A DNA stretch of 64,000 bases from Xaviernesmea oryzae (GTDB lineage: Bacteria > Pseudomonadota > Alphaproteobacteria > Rhizobiales > Rhizobiaceae): positions 1,512,001 through 1,576,000 of the forward strand of contig NZ_FXAF01000006.1 in NCBI RefSeq assembly GCF_900177415.1, in the 5' to 3' direction. This document shows, one piece after another, positions 49,831 through 58,638 of this stretch (its first letter is position 1; the number at the start of each line of letters is the position of its first letter). A program made the translations under genes and the position numbers. The notes under the pieces are model-generated. The model was not told where the DNA came from, made no database searches, and saw only the letters and a program-made list of their open reading frames with translations.

Positions 49831-50808
49831 ATGACGCGAAAGAAAATCCTCACCTGTCTCATGCTGGTGGTCGGCTTCGGCCTGGCGGGTTACCTTCTTT
49901 ACCACACCTTCCGCGAACATTCGGTCTCGGAGATCGTCGAATCGGTCCGGGCCATCCCGACCGTCAACCTGCTGGCCGCGCTCGGCTTCGCCTTCGGCTC
50001 CTATCTCTGCCTGACCGGCTTCGACTGGGCGGGGGTGCGCTACGTGAAGAACGACCTTCCCTATCCCAAGATCGCGCTCGCCTCGTTCGTCTCGCTGTCG
50101 ATCGGCCAGAGCGTCGGCCTCGCGGGCCTGAGCAGCGGCGCGCTGCGGTATCGCTACTATGCCCATTGGGGCATGAGCACCGAGGACATCGCCAAGATCG
50201 TGCTGCTCTCAGGGGTCACGGTGGGCATCGGCATGGCGGTGCTGTCCGGCATCGTCCTGGTGCTCAACCCCGGGGATGCCGCCGCCGTGCTGCATTTGAG
50301 GGAAGGCGTCATCGTCGGGATCGGCATCGCCTGTCTCGCCGCGACGGCCGGTTACCTCGCGCTTGCCGCCTTCGTCCGTGCGCCCTTGAAAATACGGTCC
50401 TGGACGTTCCGGATGCCGGTGCTGAAGATCGCTGTTGCCCAGGTGGTGATCGGCACGCTGAATTTCGCGCTGGTCTCCGCGTGTCTGCGCGAGGTGATGG
50501 CGGCGAGCGCCGATGTCAGCTACCTGAAGGCCGCCACCGCCTTCGTGCTTGCCAATCTGGCGATCCTCATCACCCACGCGCCGGGCGGTCTCGGCGTGCT
50601 GGAGGCGACGGTCCGGCATGTGATGGGGGATGCCGCGTCGATCGGCTCGCTGGTCGCCTTCCGGGTGATCTACTTCTTCATCCCCTTTTTCATCGGCCTG
50701 CCGCTGTCGCTGATCGTCGAGGCGGTTTTCCGTGTCCGGAAGGCGAAACGGCAGTCGCAAGATGGACTTCCGCTGAGCGAGGCGGCGCCGGCCCAGAATC
50801 TTGTCTGA
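49831..50808 (+). CDS. lysylphosphatidylglycerol synthase TM-region family protein (second copy)
   Basis: 325 residues with about eight helices. SIGQSVGLAGLSSGALRYRY and ITHAPGGLGVLEATVRHVM are the two conserved loops of the UPF0104/LPG_synthase_TM family, equivalent to those in MprF flippase domains. No catalytic aminoacyl-transferase domain follows, so on its own it is more likely a lipid-binding or flipping protein. It is followed by a repeat-rich stretch that probably contains its transcript end. Confidence 0.85.
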   Translation: MTRKKILTCLMLVVGFGLAGYLLYHTFREHSVSEIVESVRAIPTVNLLAALGFAFGSYLCLTGFDWAGVRYVKNDLPYPKIALASFVSLSIGQSVGLAGLSSGALRYRYYAHWGMSTEDIAKIVLLSGVTVGIGMAVLSGIVLVLNPGDAAAVLHLREGVIVGIGIACLAATAGYLALAAFVRAPLKIRSWTFRMPVLKIAVAQVVIGTLNFALVSACLREVMAASADVSYLKAATAFVLANLAILITHAPGGLGVLEATVRHVMGDAASIGSLVAFRVIYFFIPFFIGLPLSLIVEAVFRVRKAKRQSQDGLPLSEAAPAQNLV

Positions 50809-50875
50809 TGAGTGTCGGAAGAGGACACCCCTCTCTGCCTGAGGCGTGTGTGGGATGACGAGGGCTGGCAGGCTA

Positions 50876-51383
50876 CTCCCCTTCTCCCCAGCGGGGAGAA
50901 GGTGCCCGGCAGGGCGGATGAGGGGGGGCGAAGCCCAAATCCGGCGATGCCGCGCCTGCCGCGTGTGCACCCCCTCATCGCCTCGCTTCGCTCGGCACTT
51001 CTCCCCGCTGGGGAGAAGAGGGCGCAAGCCGAACTGGCTCGGTTCTCATATGCGATTGCCCCCGCCCGTGAAGGAGGTCACAAGCAGCGGGCTCTCCCCT
51101 TCTCCCCAGCGGGGAGAAGGTGGTCCGCAGGACCGGATGAGGGGGGCGAAGCCACCATCGGTCGATGCCGCGTTTGCCGCGTGTGCACCCCCTCATCGCC
51201 TCGCTTCACTCGGCACTTCTCCCCGCTGGGGAGAAGAGGAGTTCGTGCCACCGGCTTCCTCAGACAACCAGGTTTGCTACTTGGCATGTGCCGGGGCAGG
51301 AAGCCCTGTTGTTTGGGGAAGACGGCGCTCCCATCCGATCTCCCCCCTTGAGGGGGAGATGCCCGGCAGGGCAGAGGGGGGTG
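50876..51383. repeat. tandem composite of RIME-like repeats
   Basis: About 600 bp (50809-51417) without a gene. Unit A (50876-51028) and unit B (51092-51240) are direct ~150-bp copies, each made of two facing half-repeats (CTTCTCCCCAGCGGGGAGAAG ending and GCACTTCTCCCCGCTGGGGA) separated by a conserved spacer with GATGCCGCG and CCGCGTGTGCACCCCCTCATC. A third module of the GATCTCCCCCC type follows at 51336-51383. Each contains strong hairpins. Confidence 0.8.
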
Positions 51384-51417
51384 ACGCGACGCACACCGCC
51401 CGATCTTTTCGACTATC

Positions 51418-52482
51418 CTAACCGCCCCTCTTCACCGCCATCCGCCTTTCATGCTCCAGCAGCCAGCGCTTGCGCCAAAGCCCGCCGCCGTAGCCGGTCA
51501 GGCTGCCGTCGGCCGAGAGCACCCGGTGACAGGGGATGACGATGGCGATCTGGTTGGCGCCGTTGGCGCCGGCGACCGCGCGGGTGGAGGAGGGCAGGCC
51601 GAGTTCGGCGGCGATCGCGCCGTAGGTGCGCGATACGCCGACCGGAATGGCCCGGAGCGCCTCCCAGACCTGCCGCTGGAACGGCGAGCCGTGGCCGGCG
51701 ATCCGCGTCTTGAAACCGAGATCCTCGCCTGCGAAATAGGCCTTCAGCTCGGCTTCGATCTCGTCGATCGGCGGGTGCCTGCCCATGACGATGCCGCTGC
51801 CGGTGAGTTTCTGCAGTCTGCGGATCTCGGCCGGCAGCGCCTTGCGCTCGGCGAATTCGAGAAGGTGCAGGGCGTGGCCGTCGGCGATCGCCATCATCGG
51901 CCCGATCGGCGTCTCGATCCAGTCTGCCCGAAGCAGGGTCTTGTCGCGCAGGTTTGCCGGTGCCGCGCCGAAGAGTTTGGTGACGGCGCTGCGGAAGCCG
52001 CTGCCGGATTCGTAACCGGCGTCGAGCTGCGCGTCGATGACGCTCGCACCCGAGGTCAGCGTCTCGGCGGCCTTTCCCATGCGCCGCAGGCGGGCGATCT
52101 CCAGGAAGCTCATGCCGAACTGCCGCTTGAAGGCACGCCGCGCGGTGGAGGGATCGATGCCGAATGCGATGACGTCGTCCTCGCTCCAGCGCCGGTGCGG
52201 ATCGGCATCGAGCGCATCGAGCAGCCGCGTCACCATCGGGTCGGCCTCGCCGAATTTCAGCATCGGCCGGCAGCGGCTGCAGGGGCGGAAACCCGCCTCC
52301 AGGCACTGTGCGATCGTTTCGAAGAAGGTGGTGTTCTCGCGCTTCGGCTTGCGGGCGGGGCAGGTGAGACGGCAGAAGATGCCGGTCGTTTTCACCGCCG
52401 CCCAGGCAAAGCCTTCGTAGGCCGCGTCGCGGGCGATGAGCGCGTCGTAGAGAATGTCGTCGGAAGGGCGTTCGAAAAGCAT
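51418..52482 (-). CDS. ada: Ada: adaptive-response regulator and O6-methylguanine methyltransferase
   Basis: 354 residues. The N-terminal Zn domain has the four cysteines in GIFCRLTCPARKP and FRPCSRCRP; the first is the methyl-phosphotriester acceptor. An AraC-type HTH follows (ARRAFKRQFGMSFLEIARLR). The C-terminal methyltransferase has NQIAIVIPCHRVL with the suicide cysteine. It repairs alkylated DNA and, once methylated, activates its own and other repair genes. It stands alone, without alkB adjacent. Confidence 0.96.
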   Translation of the reverse strand: MLFERPSDDILYDALIARDAAYEGFAWAAVKTTGIFCRLTCPARKPKRENTTFFETIAQCLEAGFRPCSRCRPMLKFGEADPMVTRLLDALDADPHRRWSEDDVIAFGIDPSTARRAFKRQFGMSFLEIARLRRMGKAAETLTSGASVIDAQLDAGYESGSGFRSAVTKLFGAAPANLRDKTLLRADWIETPIGPMMAIADGHALHLLEFAERKALPAEIRRLQKLTGSGIVMGRHPPIDEIEAELKAYFAGEDLGFKTRIAGHGSPFQRQVWEALRAIPVGVSRTYGAIAAELGLPSSTRAVAGANGANQIAIVIPCHRVLSADGSLTGYGGGLWRKRWLLEHERRMAVKRGG

Positions 52483-52549
52483 GTTGCTTTTCTAGCAGAA
52501 GGCGGAAAAAGGTGCCGCCGAAAAACGGGCGCCTATTCTCGTCCGGGGA

Positions 52550-53125
52550 TCAGAGATCGGCCGCCTCGGTCGGCTCCGTCGGACGGACCGGGCGCTCGGA
52601 GGGATCGCGGCCGACTTCGGCTTTGAGCGTCATCAGGTCGATGAAATGGTCGGCCTGGCGGCGCAGGTCGTCGGCGATCATCGGCGGCTGGGTCTGCATG
52701 GTCGAAACGACCGAAACCTTGCGGCCCTTGCGCTGCAGGGCTTCCACCAGCGTCGTGAAATCGCCGTCGCCGGAGAAGAGCACCAGGTGGTCGACGGTCT
52801 CGGACTGTTCCATGGCGTCGATCGCGAGCTCGATGTCCATATTGCCCTTGATCTTGCGGCGACCCATGGAATCCGTGAATTCCTTGGCGGGCTTGGTGAT
52901 GACCTTGTAGCCGTTGTAGTCGAGCCAGTCGATCAGCGGGCGGATGGAGGAATATTCCTGATCCTCGATCAGCGCGGTGTAATAATAAGCCCTCAGGAGA
53001 TAGCCGCGCTTCTGGAAGGCCTTCAACAGTTTCCGGTAATCGATGTCGAAGCCCAGGCTTTTCGAAGCAGCGTAGAGGTTTGCGCCGTCAATGAAGAGAG
53101 CAATCTTCTCTCTTGGGTCAAACAT
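52550..53125 (-). CDS. NYN-domain (LabA-like PIN) protein
   Basis: 191 residues. IALFIDGANLYAASKSLGFD, NMDIELAIDAMEQ and HLVLFSGDGDFTTLVEALQRKG supply the three acidic patches of the NYN/PIN nuclease fold. The C-terminal ~40 residues are a charged tail with several Arg-Pro pairs. It probably acts as an RNA-processing nuclease in the cytoplasm. It is divergent from rpoZ, a conserved neighbourhood in Rhizobiales. The AT-rich 290-bp gap between them should hold both promoters. Confidence 0.9.
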   Translation of the reverse strand: MFDPREKIALFIDGANLYAASKSLGFDIDYRKLLKAFQKRGYLLRAYYYTALIEDQEYSSIRPLIDWLDYNGYKVITKPAKEFTDSMGRRKIKGNMDIELAIDAMEQSETVDHLVLFSGDGDFTTLVEALQRKGRKVSVVSTMQTQPPMIADDLRRQADHFIDLMTLKAEVGRDPSERPVRPTEPTEAADL

Positions 53126-53415
53126 TTGGTCTCCATCCCCTTAGTTCTTATGAACCTGCTTTGCAGGTGGAGCCTTGGTCAATATAAGTTGAACCAAATC
53201 CCCTATTAATCCACTACATTACGATCTATTCATATATTTGTCATTTATGGCACGATTTATAATAATCCAAGCAACTCATGATTGAATCGCAACTGTCCCA
53301 AGGGAGCGGGGCCGGAGGGCGGCCGAAAGCCGCTTGACAGGAAAAACTTGAATTTGCCGCGCAATGGCTGTATCGGGCGTAACAATTCCAGAAATCATGA
53401 CCCAAAGGACAGGCA

Positions 53416-53823
53416 ATGGCCCGTGTCACAGTAGAAGATTGCATTGACAAAGTCGACAACCGTTTCGAGCTGGTCCTGCTTGCGAGCCATCGCGCCCGCC
53501 AGATTTCGCAGGGTGCGCCGATCACGATCGACCGCGACAATGACAAGAACCCGGTCGTCGCCCTTCGCGAAATCGCCGACGAGACGCTCTCTCCGGACGA
53601 CCTCAAGGAAGACCTCATCCATTCGCTGCAGAAGCATGTGGAAGTGGACGAGCCCGAGCCCGATCCGGCTTCGCTGATCGCCGCCGGCGGCGTCGCGGTC
53701 GCCTCCGACCGCGACGAGGAAGAGGACCTTCCGGAAACCGTCACTTTCGACCAGATGTCGGAAGAGGAGCTTCTGGCCGGCATCGAAGGCCTCGTGCCGC
53801 CGGAAAAGAGCGACGATTACTGA
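53416..53823 (+). CDS. rpoZ: DNA-directed RNA polymerase omega subunit
   Basis: 135 residues. [33 protein letters not shown] and [15 protein letters not shown] are omega signatures; the acidic C-terminal extension (EPEPDPASL..., [12 protein letters not shown]) is typical of alphaproteobacterial omega. The subunit helps assemble beta-prime and forms part of a ppGpp site in many proteobacteria, which fits its place directly before rsh. AAGGACAGG before the ATG supports the start. Confidence 0.97.
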   Translation: MARVTVEDCIDKVDNRFELVLLASHRARQISQGAPITIDRDNDKNPVVALREIADETLSPDDLKEDLIHSLQKHVEVDEPEPDPASLIAAGGVAVASDRDEEEDLPETVTFDQMSEEELLAGIEGLVPPEKSDDY

Positions 53824-53951
53824 GCGTCAGCAAGTTTTCGTTCATCCTCTCGCCCTAATCTGGCTGGATGTCTTATGATGGCCGCGCCGATCGTCAGATC
53901 GGCGCGCCATTTTCTTTTCGTTCAGGGCGTCTATCGAGGACAGAATACAGG

Positions 53952-56165
53952 ATGATGCGGCAATACGAGCTCGTGGAGCGGGTTCAGAAATACAAGCCCG
54001 AAGCCAACGAAGCTCTCCTCAACAAAGCCTATGTCTATGCCATGCAGAAGCATGGCCAGCAGAAGCGCGCCAGCGGCGACCCCTACATCTCCCATCCGCT
54101 CGAAGTCGCCGCCATCCTCACCGACATGCATCTCGACGAGTCGACGATCGCGGTCGCCCTGCTGCACGACACGATCGAGGACACGACCGCCACCCGCGCC
54201 GAGATCGACGAGCTCTTCGGCGAGGATATCGGCCGTCTGGTCGAGGGCCTCACCAAATTGAAGCGGCTCGACCTCGTCTCCAAGAAGGCCAAGCAGGCGG
54301 AAAACCTTAGAAAGCTGCTGCTCGCCATTTCCGACGACGTGCGCGTGCTGCTCGTCAAGCTCGCCGACCGGCTGCACAACATGCGCACGCTGGAGCACAT
54401 GAAGCCGGAGCAGAAGGCGCGCATTTCCGAAGAGACGATGGATATCTATGCCCCGCTCGCCGGCCGCATGGGCATGCAGGACATGCGCGACGAGCTGGAG
54501 GAGCTCTCCTTCCGCTACATGAATCCGGAAGCCTACGAGACCGTCACCAAGCGTCTCGCGGATCTCGAAGCCCGCAACCAGGGCCTCATCAAGAAGATCG
54601 AGGACGAGCTGCGCGAGCTCCTGATCGCCAACGGTCTCACCGATCCCTTCGTCAAGGGCCGGCAGAAGAAGCCCTATTCGGTCTTCCGCAAGATGCAGTC
54701 GAAGTCGCTTTCTTTCGAGCAGCTTTCGGACGTCTACGGTTTCCGCATCGTCGTCGGCGATATTCCGTCCTGCTACCGCGCGCTCGGCATCGTCCATACC
54801 CGCTGGCGCGTCGTGCCGGGCCGCTTCAAGGACTATATCTCCAACCCGAAGCAGAACGACTACCGTTCGATCCACACGACCATCGTCGGTCCGTCGCGCC
54901 AGCGCATCGAGCTGCAGATCCGCACCCAGCTCATGCAGGAGATCGCCGAATACGGGATCGCGGCGCATGCGCTCTACAAGGATGGCCGGGCAGGGGAGCT
55001 GCTGCCGAAGGAATCCAACGCCTATTCCTGGCTCCGCCACACGATCGAATCGCTGGCCGAAGGCGATAACCCGGAAGAGTTCCTGGAGCATACCAAGCTC
55101 GAGCTCTTCCAGGACCAGGTCTTCTGCTTCACGCCCAAGGGCAAGCTGATCGCGCTCCCGCGCGGCGCCACCCCGATCGATTTCGCCTATGCGGTCCACA
55201 CCAATATCGGCGACACGACGGTCGGCGCCAAGATCAACGGCCGCATCATGCCGCTCGTCACCCGCCTCAACAACGGCGACGAGGTGGAGATCATCCGTTC
55301 CGGCGTGCAGGTGCCCCCGGCCGCCTGGGAGGAGATCGTCGTTACCGGCAAGGCGCGCTCGGCGATCCGCCGCGCCACCCGCATGGCGATCCGCAAGCAA
55401 TATGCCGGCCTCGGCCACCGCATCCTGGAGCGCACCTTCGAGCGCGCCGGCAAGGTCTTCTCCCGCGAGGCGCTGAAACCGGCGCTGCATCGGCTGGCTT
55501 ACAAGGATGTCGAGGATGCGATCGCCGCCGTCGGCCGCGGCGAGCTCTCGTCGCTCGACGTGCTGCGCGCCGTCTTCCCCGATTACAAGGACGAGCGGGT
55601 CACCGTGAAGCCGGCCGATGACGGCTGGTTCAACATGCGCAGCGCGTCGGGCATGATCTTCAAGCTGCCGGATCAGCGGCGGATGGCGGCGGAGGAAGTC
55701 GAGGCGGGGCCGGACCCGCTGCCGATCCGCGGCCTTTCCGGCAACATACAGGTCAAGTTCGCCCCGAGCGGCGCGGTGCCCGGCGATCGCATCGTCGGCA
55801 TCATGGAGAAGAACAGGGGCATCACCATCTATCCGATCCAGGCCTCCGCCCTGCAGCGCTTCGACGACCAGCCGGAGCGCTGGATCGACGTGCGCTGGGA
55901 TCTCGACGAGGCGAACAAGTCCCGTTTCCCGGCCCGCATCGAGGTCAACACGCTGAACGAGCCCGGCACGCTCGCGACCGTCGCCCAGACGATCGCCAGG
56001 CTTGACATCAACATCCGCACGCTGACCATGGGCAGCAACCGGGCAGACGACTTTTCCGAGATCACCATGGAAGTCGAGGTCTGGGACCTGCGCCAGCTGA
56101 ACCAGCTCCTGTCGCAGCTGAAGGAGCTCGACGTCGTGGCAAACGTCAAACGGGTATATGACTGA
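53952..56165 (+). CDS. rsh: bifunctional (p)ppGpp synthetase/hydrolase
   Basis: 737 residues from ATG at 53952. The N-terminal hydrolase domain has HD at 72-73 (ALLHDTIEDTT) and LVKLADRLHNMRTL; the synthetase domain has YGFRIVV and DYRSIHTTIVG. A TGS domain (VFCFTPKGKLIALPRGATPI) and a C-terminal ACT domain (GTLATVAQTIARLDINI) follow. Both activities look intact, so it is the single long Rsh that sets alarmone levels in alphaproteobacteria. 128 bp separate it from rpoZ. Confidence 0.97.
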   Translation: MMRQYELVERVQKYKPEANEALLNKAYVYAMQKHGQQKRASGDPYISHPLEVAAILTDMHLDESTIAVALLHDTIEDTTATRAEIDELFGEDIGRLVEGLTKLKRLDLVSKKAKQAENLRKLLLAISDDVRVLLVKLADRLHNMRTLEHMKPEQKARISEETMDIYAPLAGRMGMQDMRDELEELSFRYMNPEAYETVTKRLADLEARNQGLIKKIEDELRELLIANGLTDPFVKGRQKKPYSVFRKMQSKSLSFEQLSDVYGFRIVVGDIPSCYRALGIVHTRWRVVPGRFKDYISNPKQNDYRSIHTTIVGPSRQRIELQIRTQLMQEIAEYGIAAHALYKDGRAGELLPKESNAYSWLRHTIESLAEGDNPEEFLEHTKLELFQDQVFCFTPKGKLIALPRGATPIDFAYAVHTNIGDTTVGAKINGRIMPLVTRLNNGDEVEIIRSGVQVPPAAWEEIVVTGKARSAIRRATRMAIRKQYAGLGHRILERTFERAGKVFSREALKPALHRLAYKDVEDAIAAVGRGELSSLDVLRAVFPDYKDERVTVKPADDGWFNMRSASGMIFKLPDQRRMAAEEVEAGPDPLPIRGLSGNIQVKFAPSGAVPGDRIVGIMEKNRGITIYPIQASALQRFDDQPERWIDVRWDLDEANKSRFPARIEVNTLNEPGTLATVAQTIARLDINIRTLTMGSNRADDFSEITMEVEVWDLRQLNQLLSQLKELDVVANVKRVYD

Positions 56166-56241
56166 GCCATCGGCTCGTCCGGGCGCTTGCCTTCCGCCCC
56201 GCGCATTCCACTTTAAATGCTGTGGCGGATAGGAGGCGGTT

Positions 56242-56526
56242 ATGTCCGATGATCACAAGGCCGCCCTGGTGCGGATAACCGGTCGGGTGCAGGGCGTCAG
56301 TTACCGCGTCTGGACGCGCAACGAGGCGACACGGCTCGGTCTGGCGGGCTGGGTCCGCAACGAGGAGGATGGCTCCGTCACCGCCTTGGTCGCAGGTCCC
56401 GATGCCGCGGTCTCGGCCATGATCGAGCGCTTCTGGCGCGGGCCTCCCGGGGCATCGGTTTCCGGCGTGGAGACGCGGCTGACCGAGCTCGCGGAAATGC
56501 CGGCGGGATTCCGCATCACCGGCTGA
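56242..56526 (+). CDS. acylphosphatase
   Basis: 94 residues. [19 protein letters not shown] contains the phosphate loop with catalytic Arg, and [20 protein letters not shown] holds the catalytic Asn. It hydrolyses acyl phosphates such as carbamoyl or acetyl phosphate in the cytoplasm. AGGAGG before the ATG supports the start. It begins the accessory block inserted between rsh and DUF2062. Confidence 0.95.
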   Translation: MSDDHKAALVRITGRVQGVSYRVWTRNEATRLGLAGWVRNEEDGSVTALVAGPDAAVSAMIERFWRGPPGASVSGVETRLTELAEMPAGFRITG

Positions 56527-56626
56527 TGCGGTCGGGGCATCCGGACGCTGTTGCCGTGGCGCCGTCATCTCGGGTACTCGATCCGGCATGCCCAAATACG
56601 ATACGTCCATCGGAGGAGTGCACGTA

Positions 56627-57094
56627 ATGGCTGACGAAGCGTCCGGCAAATCGGCGAAAGCCGCAAGGAAGACCACCGACAAGCCGGCGGCCGGAGAGCC
56701 GGTTCTTCTCTCGGGCGGCAATCCTCAGATCGCCAAGGGTTACGGCGATGCCCCGGTGCAGGCCTATATCGTGGCCATGCCGGGCTGGAAAAGCGACCTC
56801 GGCCGCCGCCTCGACGCGCTCATCGAGCGCGAGGTGCCCGGCGTGCGCAAGGCGGTCAAATGGAACACGCCTTTTTACGGCGTCGAGGACGACGTGTGGT
56901 TCGCGGCCTTCCACTGCTTCACGAAATACGTGAAGGTGACCTTCTTCCGCGGCACGTCGCTGCAGCCGGTTCCGCCCGGCACGTCCAAACATCCCGAGGT
57001 CCGTTACCTCGACATCCACGAAGGCCGGTTCGATGAAGCCCAGTTCGTCGACTGGGTGAAGCAGGCCAGCCGACTGCCCGGCGAACGCATGTGA
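56627..57094 (+). CDS. DUF1801 family protein
   Basis: 155 residues from the ATG at 56627, chosen because GGAGGAG lies 9 nt upstream; an earlier in-frame ATG at 56588 has none. After a ~25-residue Lys/Ala-rich start comes AYIVAMPGWKSDLGRRLDAL, VRKAVKWNTPFYGVEDDVWF and HCFTKYVKVTFFRGTSL, the DUF1801 (YdhG/CyaY-like) fold. Family members are often beside AraC or VOC genes, as here, and are thought to bind small ligands or metals. The role is unknown. Confidence 0.85.
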   Translation: MADEASGKSAKAARKTTDKPAAGEPVLLSGGNPQIAKGYGDAPVQAYIVAMPGWKSDLGRRLDALIEREVPGVRKAVKWNTPFYGVEDDVWFAAFHCFTKYVKVTFFRGTSLQPVPPGTSKHPEVRYLDIHEGRFDEAQFVDWVKQASRLPGERM

Positions 57095-57127
57095 GCGGAC
57101 GGTACGGGATGCTTGGTGTGAGCCGAT

Positions 57128-57688
57128 ATGGGAGACGGAGCCTTGACGAGGACGCCTGATCGGCCGCTCACGGGGATGGGGCGCGGGAACAAGCGGGGGC
57201 GAGAGCGCATAGGCCAGCCTCCCGAGCTGTTGCGCCGCCTGCTGCGTGCGAAAGACCGGATGGATGCCGCCTCGCATGAGGAATGGCCCGTGCCGCGGCT
57301 GGCGCGCGTGAGCGGCGTCTCCGAGGCTCATTTTGCGCGATCGTTCAAGGAGGCCTTCGGCGTCCCGCCGCACCGGTATCTGCTGACGCGTCGCATCGAG
57401 CGGGCGAAGGCGCTGCTTCGGGATACGGACCTGCCGATCACCGAGATCGCGTTCCAGACGGGATGGAACAGCCTGGGTACGTTCGGGCGCACGTTCCGCG
57501 ACGTCACCGGCGAGAGCCCCGGTGAGCTCCGTGCGCGTGAGAAAGCCGCTGGACACCAGCTCGAGCCGGTGCCGGCCTGTTTCCTCAGCGCCGCTCACAG
57601 GCCCGACCTCAAGACCGCAGTTTTGGAGAAGCGGCGGCAGGACGCGGACGGTAGTATGAGCGGGTCCCAACAGATGGAGGTCTCATGA
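57128..57688 (+). CDS. AraC-family regulator (HTH domain)
   Basis: 186 residues with a double helix-turn-helix: VPRLARVSGVSEAHFARSFK and FGVPPHRYLLTRRIERAKAL, then LPITEIAFQTGWNSLGTFGR and FRDVTGESPGELR. There is no separate effector domain; flanking tails are short. No clear ribosome binding site precedes the ATG at 57128, so a later start is possible. Its stop overlaps the VOC gene's ATG (ATGA), so it probably controls that unit. Confidence 0.88.
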   Translation: MGDGALTRTPDRPLTGMGRGNKRGRERIGQPPELLRRLLRAKDRMDAASHEEWPVPRLARVSGVSEAHFARSFKEAFGVPPHRYLLTRRIERAKALLRDTDLPITEIAFQTGWNSLGTFGRTFRDVTGESPGELRAREKAAGHQLEPVPACFLSAAHRPDLKTAVLEKRRQDADGSMSGSQQMEVS

Positions 57689-58107
57689 GCCAGGGTGTCG
57701 GAGTAGTCGGTTTGTATGTCCGCGATCAGGAGGAAGCGCTCCAGTTCTATGTCGAGAAGCTCGGATTCCACGTCCACACCGATGCGCGGAACGGCGATTA
57801 CCGCTGGCTTACGGTGCAGCACCCGGACCAGCCGTCCTTCCAGCTCGGCCTGTTCATGCCGCAGCCGCCGGTGCTCGACGAGGCGACCGCGCAGGCCCTG
57901 CGCGAGATCGTGGCGAAGGGGGCGATGCCGCCGCTCGTGCTCGTCGTCGACGACTGCCGCGCCGCCTACGAGCGGATGCGTGCCCGCGGAGTGGAGTTCA
58001 CGCAGGAGCCCGTGGACCGCTACGGTTCCGTGGATGCCGGCTTCCGCGATCCGTCGGGGAACGGGTGGAAGATGATCGAAGCGCGGCGGGATGCCGGGCG
58101 AGCCTGA
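57685..58107 (+). CDS. VOC-family (glyoxalase/bleomycin-resistance-like) protein
   Basis: 140 residues. LYVRDQEEALQFYVEKLGFH and VDRYGSVDAGFRDPSGNGWKM are the two beta-alpha-beta-beta-beta halves of the VOC fold with candidate metal ligands; PPLVLVVDDCRAAYERMRAR joins them. It may be a lyase, a resistance protein or an antibiotic-binding protein. It is translationally coupled to the AraC regulator upstream, a frequent DUF1801-AraC-VOC pattern. Confidence 0.9.
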   Translation: MSQGVGVVGLYVRDQEEALQFYVEKLGFHVHTDARNGDYRWLTVQHPDQPSFQLGLFMPQPPVLDEATAQALREIVAKGAMPPLVLVVDDCRAAYERMRARGVEFTQEPVDRYGSVDAGFRDPSGNGWKMIEARRDAGRA

Positions 58108-58200
58108 ACGGCGCCCTGGTTTGGCGTCATAGGCGGCGAGCCGGGCAGGGCGTCTTTCGGGTTCCCCCGTCGCCCGGCCCGGCTTGATGCTTTATCGCGG

Positions 58201-58569
58201 TCAGAACGAGAGCGTGGCCGCCCCCTCCTTGATCTCGGCATGAATGGCGCTCGCACCGACGATGACGACGCCGTCGAGGAGGTCGTCCTGTTCGTAGCCG
58301 CGCGACTTCACGCAGGGCGGGCAGGCCCAGATCGTGCCGCCGCGGTTCTGGAAATCCTCGATCGATTTTGCGAGCGGATCGAGCGGGGGAACATGCGTCA
58401 TGCGCTGGCCGCCCTTTCGCACCAGATCGATCGCCGTGCTGGTGAGGAATACCGAGACCTTGAGCCCCGCGGTGATGCCGCCGTTGGCGATGGTGAAGGC
58501 GACGGACGAAAGTTCGGAATCGATGCCCTTGGTGACAAGCACGACCAGTTTGTCAGTTGAAGTTTGCAT
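58201..58569 (-). CDS. DsrE-family protein
   Basis: 122 residues. DKLVVLVTKGIDSELSSVAF, VFLTSTAIDLVRKGGQRMTH and GGTIWACPPCVKSRGYEQDD (two cysteines spaced CPPC) match the DsrE/DsrF-like fold involved in sulfur-relay and persulfide chemistry. It lies divergent from an AraC regulator with only 69 bp between start codons, so that regulator likely controls it. Confidence 0.88.
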   Translation of the reverse strand: MQTSTDKLVVLVTKGIDSELSSVAFTIANGGITAGLKVSVFLTSTAIDLVRKGGQRMTHVPPLDPLAKSIEDFQNRGGTIWACPPCVKSRGYEQDDLLDGVVIVGASAIHAEIKEGAATLSF

Positions 58570-58638
58570 AGTATTCTCCGGCGAGTGAGTTGAACGTATT
58601 CACTTTAGGAAGGCGGGCGGCACCCGTCTTTGGCCGAA

